Shown: positions 8,223-16,933 of the stretch, piece after piece
How the letters are laid out: every line of letters starts with the position of its first letter
Position numbering within the stretch: the stretch's first letter is position 1
NCBI GenBank assembly: GCA_019359615.1
Contig: JAHHHA010000005.1
Span: forward strand, 124,001-188,000
Direction of reading: 5' to 3'
Origin: Cyanosarcina radialis HA8281-LM2
Lineage (GTDB): Bacteria; Cyanobacteriota; Cyanobacteriia; Cyanobacteriales; CCAP-1448
DNA length: 64,000 nucleotides
Made by a program: the position numbers and the translations under genes
The notes under the pieces: model-generated
The model's database searches: none
The model's input: only the letters and a program-made list of their open reading frames with translations
Told to the model about the DNA's origin: nothing

Positions 8223-9995
8223 ATGAAGCAGAGATTACGAGCCTTTATATATCTTCTCAGTGAAGGTAATCTTAAAGTTTTTGGCACCATTTTTATTACA
8301 GGATTATTTGTAATCCTAGCCAGAGTTCTGGCACCAGTTCAGATCGCTAGCGATCAGGGGCTTCAGTTACAAGCCGCTCATCGTCTGGTGCAAGGTCTAG
8401 GGCTAACAGTTGCCTTAAGTTTAAATTTCGATCTCAATCAACCACCAAATTCTGAATATCTCACCCATTTCCCGCCAGCATTTTCACTACTCGTTGCGTC
8501 TTTGCTATTTTTCAAGATGCCGCTGGCAACTGCTCTCAAAATCATCTATGGGCTGACAACCATAGTGGGCTGGTTCTGTTGGGCGGCGATCGGTAGTCGT
8601 TTGCTCTCAACATCCTTGAAGGTGGGTAAATTCTTGCTACCTCTACAGTACGTCATAGCTGTCATCCTGCCTATCTTATACACTCCATCTTGGAGCACTC
8701 AAGGAACCGATATATTTTTGTGGTCTGGCGTTCCGGCGATCGTACTTTTACTCCTTCATTCATCTGACAACAGATTTAAAAACATATTCTCGATATCGGC
8801 TGGACTGCTATTTGGATTGTTATTTGCCTTTCGCTATAACAGTATTTTTCTGGTGTTAGCCGCATTCCTGATTCTACTTCAAGTTAATTTTCCAAGATTG
8901 TTAGAGTTGAGTAAAAACTATACTATTTTTCTTGCTTCGTCTTGTTTTTTTATTGTCCCAGTTTTTATTTATAATAAGATGGTTATGAGTGGCAATATCC
9001 TACCAAGTCAGGCTACACGAAGTAAAGGATTGCTAATTACTGAAGGAATTGATGAAATCTTGAAAAGTCTATCGATGACATCAGTTCTATCTGGATTCAT
9101 CCCAACAAGTTTCATAAGTCACATACAATCTTACACCCTAATAAATTACGTATATGGTTTGGTTTGGTTCTCGATCTTATTATCTGCTCCATTTATTGTT
9201 GCTTTATATAAAAAGTCTAATATTGTCGCAATCGCGAAAGATACTGCGATCGCTATATCTCTTTTGCCAATTTCATTAATTATATATTTTATTGCTGCGG
9301 TATTTCGCGTCTCCTATAGTCCGATCGATATTGCTAGATATTATCTCCCTATCAATTTTTGTCTGATTCTGATTATCTACAATCTTGCTACCTTACCAAA
9401 CGATCGAATTTCACTTCGATTAGGAAAAGAGCAACACCTTAGAGCGAGATCGCTCTTACAAAAAATTAGCTATTTTATCGAGACTGCTACTTACATTTCT
9501 ATTTGTCTATTTCTGGTTTTTAATCTTTTTTATCGGCCTGCTGCTTTCGCCTTAAAAAAATTTACAACTTTCACCGATCTATTTCTAGGAATCACTGCGG
9601 TGCCCAAATTGGAATATCCTGCTAACAAAATAATTACAGAGTACGATCGCTCCTTATCTGTAATGGAGGCATTAGCTAAGGAAGATGCAAATACGCTGTT
9701 CTTCGTGCAGGATGCTGCTATCCTTAGTTATAATAATCCCGATAATTATCGCAGAATACCCAACCAGCAATTTTGGGAGAGAGCCTTCGTAAGTAAAGCT
9801 ACAAAAATGGTTTGGGTTATCGCCGATCCAAACTGCTCTCAAATTTGTACTTCTCAAGATGCTCTGGTGGGAAATTCAGTTCCTATAGATTTAGCTTTAC
9901 CTCATCTAAAACTGCTGTTTGTCGATCCATTTAATGGCACAAAGATTATGATTTCTGATTTGCCTGACAAGTATGAGTTTTCTAGAAAACGCTAA
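8223..9995 (+). CDS. Polytopic membrane protein, GT-C glycosyltransferase-like
   Basis: The 590-residue protein has about ten to twelve hydrophobic segments up to residue 450, then a soluble C-terminal domain (about 455-590). The architecture and the acidic motif in the first outer loop (IASDQGLQLQAAHRLVQG) resemble GT-C fold lipid-linked sugar transferases of the ArnT/PMT kind, but no signature is strong enough for a substrate. The open frame extends upstream to a TTG at 8169; ATG 8223 is preferred because AAGAGAAATT gives a ribosome binding site and a hydrophobic segment follows. The base composition is more AT-rich than the neighbours, which may indicate transfer. Function is inference. 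Confidence 0.6.
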   Translation: MKQRLRAFIYLLSEGNLKVFGTIFITGLFVILARVLAPVQIASDQGLQLQAAHRLVQGLGLTVALSLNFDLNQPPNSEYLTHFPPAFSLLVASLLFFKMPLATALKIIYGLTTIVGWFCWAAIGSRLLSTSLKVGKFLLPLQYVIAVILPILYTPSWSTQGTDIFLWSGVPAIVLLLLHSSDNRFKNIFSISAGLLFGLLFAFRYNSIFLVLAAFLILLQVNFPRLLELSKNYTIFLASSCFFIVPVFIYNKMVMSGNILPSQATRSKGLLITEGIDEILKSLSMTSVLSGFIPTSFISHIQSYTLINYVYGLVWFSILLSAPFIVALYKKSNIVAIAKDTAIAISLLPISLIIYFIAAVFRVSYSPIDIARYYLPINFCLILIIYNLATLPNDRISLRLGKEQHLRARSLLQKISYFIETATYISICLFLVFNLFYRPAAFALKKFTTFTDLFLGITAVPKLEYPANKIITEYDRSLSVMEALAKEDANTLFFVQDAAILSYNNPDNYRRIPNQQFWERAFVSKATKMVWVIADPNCSQICTSQDALVGNSVPIDLALPHLKLLFVDPFNGTKIMISDLPDKYEFSRKR

Positions 9996-10169
9996 AGTTA
10001 ATCCCACCCCTAAAGCCAACTTTTTGCCCGCTGGCGGCAGAAGCTGCCAACGCTCGGCGAGGATGTCAAGAATCAACCCTACCCCTCAAAAGGTGTGGTA
10101 GAGGGTTAGGGTTCTTAATGTACCTCACCAAAGCGATCGATGCTATATAGTGACTAGATTTGCCTGAGT

Positions 10170-10454
10170 TCAGAAACGGTTAGAGCGAATAATGATGCGG
10201 CGCGGTCCGACGTAAATACCGCGCTTGGGACCGTAATAAATGGTGCGGCGCGGTCTGACGTAAATATTGCGCTTGGGACCGTAATAAATGATGCGGCGCG
10301 GTCTGACGTAAATATTGCGCTTGGGACCGTAATAAATGATGCGGCGCGGCCCGCGATAGACGACTGGATGGGCTTGAGCCGCCAGAGGAGCGATAGCTGG
10401 GGCTAGAGCCACAACAGCAGCCAGAATCAGGGAGATAGAATTAGGTTTAAACAT
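10170..10454 (-). CDS. Small secreted basic repeat protein (YYGPKRNIYVRPRRII units)
   Basis: Only 94 residues: a signal peptide (MFKPNSISLILAAVVALAPA, cut probably after AQA at residue 28) and a mature part of about 65 residues that is almost entirely a 16-residue tandem repeat rich in Tyr, Arg, Lys, Pro and Gly. The DNA shows the same as a 48-bp unit repeated nearly exactly (10198-10345), so the expansion is recent. The mature protein is strongly basic, without Cys. I recognise no family. A role in the cell envelope or in binding polyanions such as polysaccharide is speculation. Confidence 0.7.
   Translation of the reverse strand: MFKPNSISLILAAVVALAPAIAPLAAQAHPVVYRGPRRIIYYGPKRNIYVRPRRIIYYGPKRNIYVRPRRTIYYGPKRGIYVGPRRIIIRSNRF
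10198..10345. repeat. 48-bp tandem repeat, three copies, inside the small secreted gene
   Basis: Unit of the form tgcggcgcggtctgacgtaa plus atattgcgcttgggaccgtaataaatga. Copies two and three are almost identical; copy one has a few changes. The length is a multiple of three, so the frame is kept when copies are gained or lost. Confidence 0.85.
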
Positions 10455-10549
10455 CTGATTCGATTTCCTCGCTTGAACTACTTCTATTTAGACTAGAACT
10501 GCTGGCTAAAGGTTCAAAGTCAGACGACCTTATTTTGCTAAATGGCTCG

Positions 10550-11347
10550 TTAACTTAAAGCTTTATCCCACTCTAATTGATGCGCTAAACCATACTTGAT
10601 AAAATCTTCTTCTTGGGCGCGATCGCTTTTGCCAAAAACACCTAAACTGTATGGATTCTCTTGCATCCGTTCTGTGACTTCTTGGCGTTCAAACTCAATG
10701 GCTTTCTCTCTAGCCCAATCTGGTTTAAAAAAGTCTACAACTAAAACGGTTCGATCACAATTAGTGTAATTATGAGGACAATGCGGATAGCTGTGATCTA
10801 AAACCATAAATTCCCCTTCATGCCAATAATACTTATCGTGGCAGATTTTCATCGCTACATCGCCTTGGGGTACGATTAACCCTAAATAGCCGCGATTCAT
10901 ATGAGGATTGTGGTTAACGTGCAGTTTAATATCCAATCCGGGACGAAACGTACCAAAATAGACATTTCTGAGGATGTCATCTTCGATCGAATTTGCTTGG
11001 GCGATCGCTTTAGCTAAATTAGGAAAGTATTTCTCTCTCAGTATTAGTGCTTTTTCTGCTGCTTCATCAGCACTGTATTCTGGATATTTTATTTGGTGGA
11101 CTTTAATGTATTCTTCGATAAAAAAACCTTGAAATAAAATCCCAAAAGCACTGTATTTTGAATTACCTTTAGTTTTAATGGTTTTACTTTTAGGACCCAG
11201 AACCTCGTAAGTAAATTCTAGTTCTTCTTCGGACGCGCGATCGATAAACCCTGTAAACTCATCTCTAATCGCTTGCCAGCACTCTTGCAAGTTTTTGAGG
11301 AAAGAAAATTGGTCTGGGTTGAGATGATATTCATTAAAATTTTCCAT
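10550..11347 (-). CDS. Aspartyl/asparaginyl beta-hydroxylase-like protein
   Basis: The C-terminal half carries the Asp/Arg hydroxylase pattern: LDIKLHVNHNPHMNRGYLGL (about residues 137-156), then WHEGEFMVLDHSYPHCPHN and TVLVVDFFKPDW (about 177-212). This family uses Fe(II) and 2-oxoglutarate; the likely iron ligands are the first His of the NHN segment and the His of HCPHNYT, with a downstream Arg binding 2-oxoglutarate. Length 265 residues, no signal peptide, cytosolic. The substrate is unknown. In plant-type bacteria similar proteins hydroxylate amino acid side chains of peptides or free amino acids. Start ATG 11347 is preceded by GAGGAGAAA, a good ribosome binding site. Confidence 0.75.
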   Translation of the reverse strand: MENFNEYHLNPDQFSFLKNLQECWQAIRDEFTGFIDRASEEELEFTYEVLGPKSKTIKTKGNSKYSAFGILFQGFFIEEYIKVHQIKYPEYSADEAAEKALILREKYFPNLAKAIAQANSIEDDILRNVYFGTFRPGLDIKLHVNHNPHMNRGYLGLIVPQGDVAMKICHDKYYWHEGEFMVLDHSYPHCPHNYTNCDRTVLVVDFFKPDWAREKAIEFERQEVTERMQENPYSLGVFGKSDRAQEEDFIKYGLAHQLEWDKALS

Positions 11348-11543
11348 GGTCTTTTCTCCTCAAGTAGCTCAAAAGAGATAGCGTTTGTATATGCAGCCTA
11401 CTTTTGGGATGGCCGCGATCGGTTTAGTTTGGCTATAGATTAAGTATAAAAAATATTTTTAACCAGGTAGGTTGGCAGACGGCTGCGCAATAGTAGTACA
11501 GGAAATCCAAGCAGGTATTCAGCAGATCGAATGGATCGCATTA

Positions 11544-11948
11544 TTAGGTTGTGGCTGAAATAACTAAGGGATTGTCACCTGTGTCTGGGATAAGCACCAA
11601 TGGCCCAACTTGATTTGAAAGCTCTTTGAGAATTAAGGCAATGAGGTTTCTCGATCCTTTTGCAAACCAAATTTTCTGTTGCTTGTCGTCACCAGAATAT
11701 TCTGTAATGTTGAGTACAGTCCATTCGCCGGAATCGCCACCAGATTTTGAAACAATGGATGCTTGCCAGCTAGCACCGACACCGTTGTCATCTACCTCAA
11801 CGTCGAAATCTGAGAGTGCAGGAAGAACTTCCTTTACTTCCCGACCAGTGGGAAACTTAGAGAAAGCGTTTGGATATCCAACCCCAATCTCGTCCAACCA
11901 ATCCTTCATTTGCTCGTCTAGAAGGAAAACAGTCCAAATAACCCCCAT
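11544..11948 (-). CDS. Conserved hypothetical protein, 134 aa
   Basis: Not recognised. A small soluble protein with mixed alpha/beta character: MGVIWTVFLLDEQMKDWLDE at the start, a central pair of beta strands (ASWQASIVSKSG, EWTVLNITEY) and a final helix and strand (NLIALILKELSNQVGPLVLI). The frame opens at a TTG at 11963, but ATG 11948 is preferred: TTGGAG then sits nine bases upstream as ribosome binding site. It lies among orphan small genes (Rpn nuclease, DUF4279), a setting often seen for horizontally acquired genes. An immunity-type role is possible but unsupported. Confidence 0.55.
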   Translation of the reverse strand: MGVIWTVFLLDEQMKDWLDEIGVGYPNAFSKFPTGREVKEVLPALSDFDVEVDDNGVGASWQASIVSKSGGDSGEWTVLNITEYSGDDKQQKIWFAKGSRNLIALILKELSNQVGPLVLIPDTGDNPLVISATT

Positions 11949-12048
11949 ATTCACAAGCTCCAAAAAGATCGGCCATAAATGAGATCGGGCTTTTCTGTAA
12001 AGGATTTCAATGGAGGAAATGAGAGCGATTGCCCACTTTTCGCCCTCG

Positions 12049-12942
12049 CTACCTAGAGGTGGTCGATCTCAATAGCTGAATTTCAGCTACGGTCAAGCCT
12101 GTCTTTTGACAGATAGTTTCCACATCTAACACGTCTAACAACTGCCGAGCAATTTCTAATCTTTCCTCTTGTCTGCCTTTCTGTTCCCCTTCTTTAAGTC
12201 CATCCTGCCGTGCTTTGAGAATGGCATTGCGGTTGTCGTGCAAAAACATTTGCCGTTTCTCCAAAATCTCTAGTTCCTTGCGACTGAGCTTGCTTTGCTG
12301 TGCTACTGTAAAGGCGTGGTTCAGTGCGGGCACGGCTTTCATCGCTGGTGGCACCGATTCTAGTTCGTTGGCGCACTTGAGAAAATACAGCCACTTGTCA
12401 ACCATAGTTGCCAATTCGTCTAAGCTTTTGTGAAACTTGGGTAGCTCCACAAACACTAACTCGATATCGTCGCTGTAGTCGGTCAGATCGTCTTTTTCTT
12501 TTAGTCGATAGCGGGATATAACCCGATCGATTTTGCCCGCTGGTGGAGCATCGCTGCTAGGAAACATCTCAAAGTCAGTAATCGTAAGGGCAATTACCGG
12601 ATTGAGCAGCGTGTAGTCCTCGCCTACTCCCAGTTGAATCGAGAAGGCTTTGGCAGCGTTGTACAAAACTCGTTTCTCAAACCCCAGGACGTTTAATACC
12701 TGCATCTCAATGATGACGGTTTTGCCATCTTGGAGAGTGGCTTTGACATCCAGGTAAGAATCTTTGATGCCTTTGATGCGCGGGGCTTGATATGGATCGA
12801 GAACGACTAGATCTTGAATGGTATCTCGTTCGTAGTAAAGAATGGCATTGAGAAAGCTAATCAAAATATCTTTGCTTTCTTTGGAGCCGAAGATCTTCTT
12901 GAAAGCAAAGTCAGTTTTGGGGTTGATAAAGACAGCAGGCAT
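12049..12942 (-). CDS. Rpn family PD-(D/E)XK nuclease/putative transposase
   Basis: The 297-residue protein starts with the family signature VFINPKTDFAFKKIFG and contains the PD-(D/E)XK core: SYLDVKATLQDGKTVIIEMQ (about residues 62-81), where Asp, Glu and Gln form the nuclease site. The C-terminal region is a charged helix rich in E/K/Q (LKEGEQKGRQEERLEIA) followed by a small helical ending (VETICQKTGLTVAEIQLL). E. coli RpnA relatives cut DNA and promote RecA-independent recombination. These genes occur in high copy number in cyanobacteria. Two more members of the broad Rpn group are at 15656 and 39265. Confidence 0.9.
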   Translation of the reverse strand: MPAVFINPKTDFAFKKIFGSKESKDILISFLNAILYYERDTIQDLVVLDPYQAPRIKGIKDSYLDVKATLQDGKTVIIEMQVLNVLGFEKRVLYNAAKAFSIQLGVGEDYTLLNPVIALTITDFEMFPSSDAPPAGKIDRVISRYRLKEKDDLTDYSDDIELVFVELPKFHKSLDELATMVDKWLYFLKCANELESVPPAMKAVPALNHAFTVAQQSKLSRKELEILEKRQMFLHDNRNAILKARQDGLKEGEQKGRQEERLEIARQLLDVLDVETICQKTGLTVAEIQLLRSTTSR

Positions 12943-13088
12943 GGCAGGTAGCTGCGATCGCTTGTCTTAATTATATCGTGGCTGTCTTTGCTGCATACCG
13001 ATCGGGATCTGGCGGGTAATTAACCTTAAGATTTTAGACTCCAAACGTTAAAATATTGCCTAGATGGGTAGTTTGATTGACTGAAGTT

Positions 13089-13610
13089 TTAGGTCGTTTC
13101 GTTTGGTAGTTCATCGTTATCCTGAAAATACGCATCAATATTTAGCGACAACCCCCTCTCGACAACCAGGGACAGGGTAAGCAGGTCGAGATTGAATTCT
13201 CGATTCCAATTGTTTGCATAACCAACAAGTGAAACATGGCCGTCATACTTAGATGCAAGAGTACGCCAAGTAACAAGATCTTGAGATGCGGAAGCAAAGA
13301 TTTTAGCGATCGTCTCAGCAACTGAAGTTCCTGTTGAATCTATCTTTAAAAACCATTTCCCATAGTCAAGGATTCGCATTGTTCCAGACTTTTTCCCAAT
13401 GGGATGAAGCTCGCCAGTATTCCATGCTTTCGTTGGGTTTAGTTCCAGCCCGCTAGTGATGCTTTCCCGGTCTAGCTCTGATGCCTTAAATTCAATATAA
13501 ACATAGCACTCATCAAATTGACCTCCTAATTCACACATATGCGTGAGTTCTTCCAGAGGAGGAGGCTGCGGGACTGGAATTTCATTACCGTCAGAATCAA
13601 ATAGCTGCAT
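13089..13610 (-). CDS. DUF4279 domain protein
   Basis: The 173-residue soluble protein looks like DUF4279: VYIEFKASELDRESITSGLELNPTKAW followed by the GKWFLKIDSTGTS core and the ending LLTLSLVVERGLSLNIDAY. The role of the domain is unknown; it is often scattered near toxin-immunity and orphan genes. No signal peptide or membrane segment. It stands alone between divergent or unrelated genes. Start ATG at 13610; no strong ribosome binding site. Confidence 0.65.
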   Translation of the reverse strand: MQLFDSDGNEIPVPQPPPLEELTHMCELGGQFDECYVYIEFKASELDRESITSGLELNPTKAWNTGELHPIGKKSGTMRILDYGKWFLKIDSTGTSVAETIAKIFASASQDLVTWRTLASKYDGHVSLVGYANNWNREFNLDLLTLSLVVERGLSLNIDAYFQDNDELPNETT

Positions 13611-13779
13611 ATGTTAGACCTAACTATAGTTAAAAAATCTCCCTAAGAAATTGTTACATAGTGATGGAAGCGATCTTCATTTCGATACGATGTTGTTAGT
13701 CCTGAGTCAACCAAAATATCGATTTATCTTCGAGCATTAAAACCTTGGTATCTGTACTCATTTAAGTGCGAGGTTTCCC

Positions 13780-15249
13780 GTGTCTGAAGCTCCCGAACTA
13801 GATCTAATTATCAAAAACGTGCGGGTAGTGCGTCCCCATCGAGATGCTGTCGAACTGCTGGATTTGGGAATTAAGGATGGGAAATTTGCCCAGATCGCTC
13901 CTAATATTAGTCCAGAGGCAGGCAAAGAGGTCTTTGATGGTAAAAACCTCATCGCTTTTCCTGGGGTGGTTGATGCCCATATGCACGTCGGTATTTATCA
14001 ACCGCTCGATCGCGATGCCGTAACTGAAACTAAAGCCGCTGCCACGGGCGGGGTGACTACTAGCTTAAATTACATCCGTACTGGGCAGTATTATCTCAAC
14101 AAAGGCGGGTCTTATAAAAACTTTTTCCCCGAAGTTTTGGCATTATCTGAAGGGAATTTTTTTGTCGATTACAGCTACCATATCGCCCCAATTAGCGCCA
14201 CTCATATCGATGAGATGCAAATGCTGTTTGAAGAGTATGGAATTAGTTCGTTTAAGATTTTTATGTTTTACGGCGGTTATGGTTTACACGGACTTTCGGA
14301 CCAACAAAACCTATTTTTGATGATTAATAAAGAAGAAAGATACGACTTCGCTCACTTTGAATTTATTATGCGCGGTCTAACTAAGCTGAGAGAATTATAT
14401 CCAGAAGCAAGCGATCGCCTCAGTCTCAGTCTGCATTGCGAAGTAGCCGAAATCCTCAACGCCTATACCAAAATCGTTCAACAAGATTCTACCCTTACTG
14501 GTTTAAAAGCTTATAGTGCAGCGCGTCCGCCGCATTCTGAAGGCTTAGCTATTTGTATCGCTTCCTATTTAGCACACGAAACTAATTGTTTGAATATCAA
14601 TTTATTACACCTCAGTTCTCGCAAAGCTGTAGAAGCCGCTTTGATGATGCAAACCATCTTTCCTCACATCAATTTTCGCCGGGAAGTAACTGTCGGACAT
14701 TTGTTATTAGATGTGGATGCACCTACAGGTAAATGGGCCAAAGTAAACCCGCCAATTCGTTCTCGTGCTGACGTTGAATATTTATGGCAAGCTGTATGCG
14801 ATCGCCAAATCGATTGGATCGTTAGCGATCATGCTTGTTGTTCGGCCGAGCAGAAAGCTAGTTGGCAAGATCCTAATAATATTTGGCTGGCTAAATCGGG
14901 TTTTGGCGGTACGGAATACCTACTTTCTGGAGTGTTTAGCGAAGGTAGTAAAAGGGGGATGTCTTACAATCATATGGCTGAATTGCTAAGTTGGAATCCT
15001 GCCCGCAGATTTGGATTGAATTCAAAAGGCGATATCGCCGTTGGTTATGATGCCGATTTAGCCCTACTAGATCCCCAGGAAACCTTTGTGGTTCGCGCAT
15101 CGGAGTCGGAGTCGCAGCAAGGCTACACGCCATTTGAAGGATTGGAGTTAACCGGACGGGTAAAGAGTACCTTTTTGCGGGGAAATCCGATCTACAACAA
15201 CGGACAGGTTTTAGGTTCCCCCACTGGACGATATCTGAAAAGAAATTAG
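13780..15249 (+). CDS. Dihydroorotase/hydantoinase-type cyclic amidohydrolase
   Basis: A 489-residue metal-dependent hydrolase of the PyrC/hydantoinase branch. Visible site residues: HxH in VVDAHMHVG (about 66-74), the Lys expected to be carboxylated in SSFKIFMFYGG (about 155-165), His of LSLHCEVAEI, His of LLHLSSRKA and Asp of WIVSDHACC (about 349). It opens ring amides such as dihydroorotate or hydantoins. Cyanobacteria usually have another pyrC, so the pyrimidine role is likely but not proven; pyrF lies 10 kb away. The start is GTG with GCGAGG 7 bp upstream; no in-frame ATG offers a better site. Confidence 0.85.
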   Translation: MSEAPELDLIIKNVRVVRPHRDAVELLDLGIKDGKFAQIAPNISPEAGKEVFDGKNLIAFPGVVDAHMHVGIYQPLDRDAVTETKAAATGGVTTSLNYIRTGQYYLNKGGSYKNFFPEVLALSEGNFFVDYSYHIAPISATHIDEMQMLFEEYGISSFKIFMFYGGYGLHGLSDQQNLFLMINKEERYDFAHFEFIMRGLTKLRELYPEASDRLSLSLHCEVAEILNAYTKIVQQDSTLTGLKAYSAARPPHSEGLAICIASYLAHETNCLNINLLHLSSRKAVEAALMMQTIFPHINFRREVTVGHLLLDVDAPTGKWAKVNPPIRSRADVEYLWQAVCDRQIDWIVSDHACCSAEQKASWQDPNNIWLAKSGFGGTEYLLSGVFSEGSKRGMSYNHMAELLSWNPARRFGLNSKGDIAVGYDADLALLDPQETFVVRASESESQQGYTPFEGLELTGRVKSTFLRGNPIYNNGQVLGSPTGRYLKRN

Positions 15250-15655
15250 AGTCAGAATATGAAGCTATGATAAAAGCGGTTAAAATCTTAGAATTTACTG
15301 AATCTTGTCAGTGCGATCGCCCTAGATTTGGGTAAGATACAGATAAGTTTGCCGCCTAATTACCTGAATCCGAAACTTAGGCTGCAATTGGTTTGACGTA
15401 AAAGTGATAAATCCTTTGTAATTAAGTGAAGTTCAAATTCCTCAGCTTGTTCCGATTGTGAATGATAAAGAATTGAAGAAAATAATGTCAAGGGTGCCAA
15501 CATATGTAGGTTTAGAGAGAGTGATGCGCTTTGCCCTGCTAAAATTTCTTCACACGAATGGTGTTTATATTCACAGTGATTTAGACGATAATCCTTCATC
15601 AAACGTTAAATTCGCTCAAAATCAAATAAGTGTAGACAATGATAAAGTCATACCC

Positions 15656-16426
15656 ATGTATGATGACACCTGCCGATTTCTTGCCGAACACTTCTCCGCC
15701 GACTTCGCCAGTTGGCTGCTAGGAAGATCTTTCACCCTGACAGAACTCCAACCCTCCGAACTATCACTCGACCCGATTCGAGCCGATGCCTTGATTTTCC
15801 TAGAGTCGGACGAATCCATTTTGCATATCGAGTTTCAAACGCTCCCTAAAGATAATATTCCCTTCCGCCTGCTGGATTACCGCGTGCGAGGCTATCGCAA
15901 ACATCCAGCTAAACCGATGCGGCAAGTGGTAATTTACCTGAAGCAGACTAGCTCGGAGTTGGTGTATCAAACCAGCTTTACGATGGAACGCACCAATCAT
16001 GAATTTGATGTCATCCGGTTGTGGGAGCAACCTGCTTCACTCTTCCTGGAATATCCAGGACTAATTCCCTTTGCGGTTTTGGGTCAAAGTGCGGATGCAG
16101 AAGAAACGTTGCGCCAAGCGGCTCAAAGGATCGATCGGATTGCCGATCCTCAAAAGCAAGCAAATCTGATGGCAGCATCAGGGATTCTAGCGGGGCTAAA
16201 ATTAGAAGAAAACGCGATCTATCGTTTATTGCGGAGGGATGTCATGCAAGAATCCACTGTTTATCGTTCGATCTTCGCAGAAGGAGAGGTGAAGAAACAA
16301 CGAGAAATCGCACTCAACTTTCTACGGGAAGGCTTAGCAGTTGAAACCGTCGCCCGTGGAACAGGTTTATCGATCGAGGAAGTCCAACAGCTTCAACAGC
16401 AATTGAACGAGTCTCAGCAAAACTAA
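15656..16426 (+). CDS. Rpn family nuclease (DUF4351-like)
   Basis: The protein proper (256 residues) begins MYDDTCRFLAEHFSADFASWL, as its relatives do. The open frame runs back to an ATG at 15458, but those 66 residues do not belong to the family, so the inner ATG is chosen although its ribosome binding site is weak. The nuclease core is RADALIFLES....ILHIEFQT (about residues 41-62; Asp and E-x-Q). The C-terminus has a helical region with EGEVKKQREIALNFLREGL and a small final motif IEEVQQLQQQL. Function as for the Rpn/PD-(D/E)XK group. Confidence 0.85.
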   Translation: MYDDTCRFLAEHFSADFASWLLGRSFTLTELQPSELSLDPIRADALIFLESDESILHIEFQTLPKDNIPFRLLDYRVRGYRKHPAKPMRQVVIYLKQTSSELVYQTSFTMERTNHEFDVIRLWEQPASLFLEYPGLIPFAVLGQSADAEETLRQAAQRIDRIADPQKQANLMAASGILAGLKLEENAIYRLLRRDVMQESTVYRSIFAEGEVKKQREIALNFLREGLAVETVARGTGLSIEEVQQLQQQLNESQQN

Positions 16427-16544
16427 GCCTGATGCAGTTCATCGGTTTGGCGGGCAGAGTTTGAGAAAACCCGTATGATGCAGGAATTTGTTGTTTGTAT
16501 CAATAATTGAGATTACTTATCTTTCAACTCTTGGATAAGAAAGC

Positions 16545-16793
16545 CTGAAAGTAGAGCTTAAAAAAAGCTTTGAAAAAGATCTTTGTCAAATTAGGGATGA
16601 AGACTTGCTAGCCAGAATAAAAGCTGCGATCGCCATTGAGCCAAACTTCGTAAACGATCAAATCGCCTATGCTGAAGACGAAGGACAAGTGATTTTGCAT
16701 TATTCTCAAGATGACAAACTCGTTCTAGTAGAAATACTAGACTTTCGGCGCTCGATCTCGAATGAGACTGTGACTGCATTATTAGCCTCCTAA
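16545..16793 (+). pseudogene. Decayed RelE-type toxin start joined to a DUF2283-like end
   Basis: Reading from 16545 gives LKVELKKSFEKDLCQIRDED and LLARIKAAI, the usual beginning of RelE/ParE toxins (typically M-K-V-E-F-x-K-S-F-x-K-D-L). The expected ATG is CTG. Instead of continuing as RelE, the frame passes into GQVILHYSQDDKLVLVEIL and DFRRSISNETVTALLAS, which resembles the end of small DUF2283 proteins. The 3' part alone could still be made from TTG 16605 (62 residues). Read as a deletion remnant of a toxin-antitoxin type locus; family matches are by eye. Confidence 0.5.
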
Positions 16794-16873
16794 GAAAATG
16801 GCGAAAATAAGAGGAGGACGAGCGATCGAAACTAATTATTAAGGTCAATCTCTTGCTTATAAAAATAGCAATA

Positions 16874-16896
16874 GTAGGGGCACATTGTACCCCTAC
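16874..16896. terminator. Inverted repeat between convergent genes
   Basis: GTAGGGG...CCCCTAC, 7-bp stem with a 9-nt loop, in the spacer where the remnant gene (plus) and the M50 protease gene (minus) converge. It lacks a good T run, so it may equally be one of the many GGGGC repeat palindromes. Confidence 0.35.
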
Positions 16897-16933
16897 CACT
16901 AGCAGAAAATCCTGAGATTTGTCTGAATCTTAA

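Noticed and set aside
10198-10345. Possible CRISPR-like array
   Set aside because: Contiguous 48-bp coding tandem repeat without unique spacers; no cas genes in the window.
15458-15655. 66-residue N-terminal extension of the Rpn gene
   Set aside because: Does not resemble the family and the usual beginning MYDDTCRF is at 15656.
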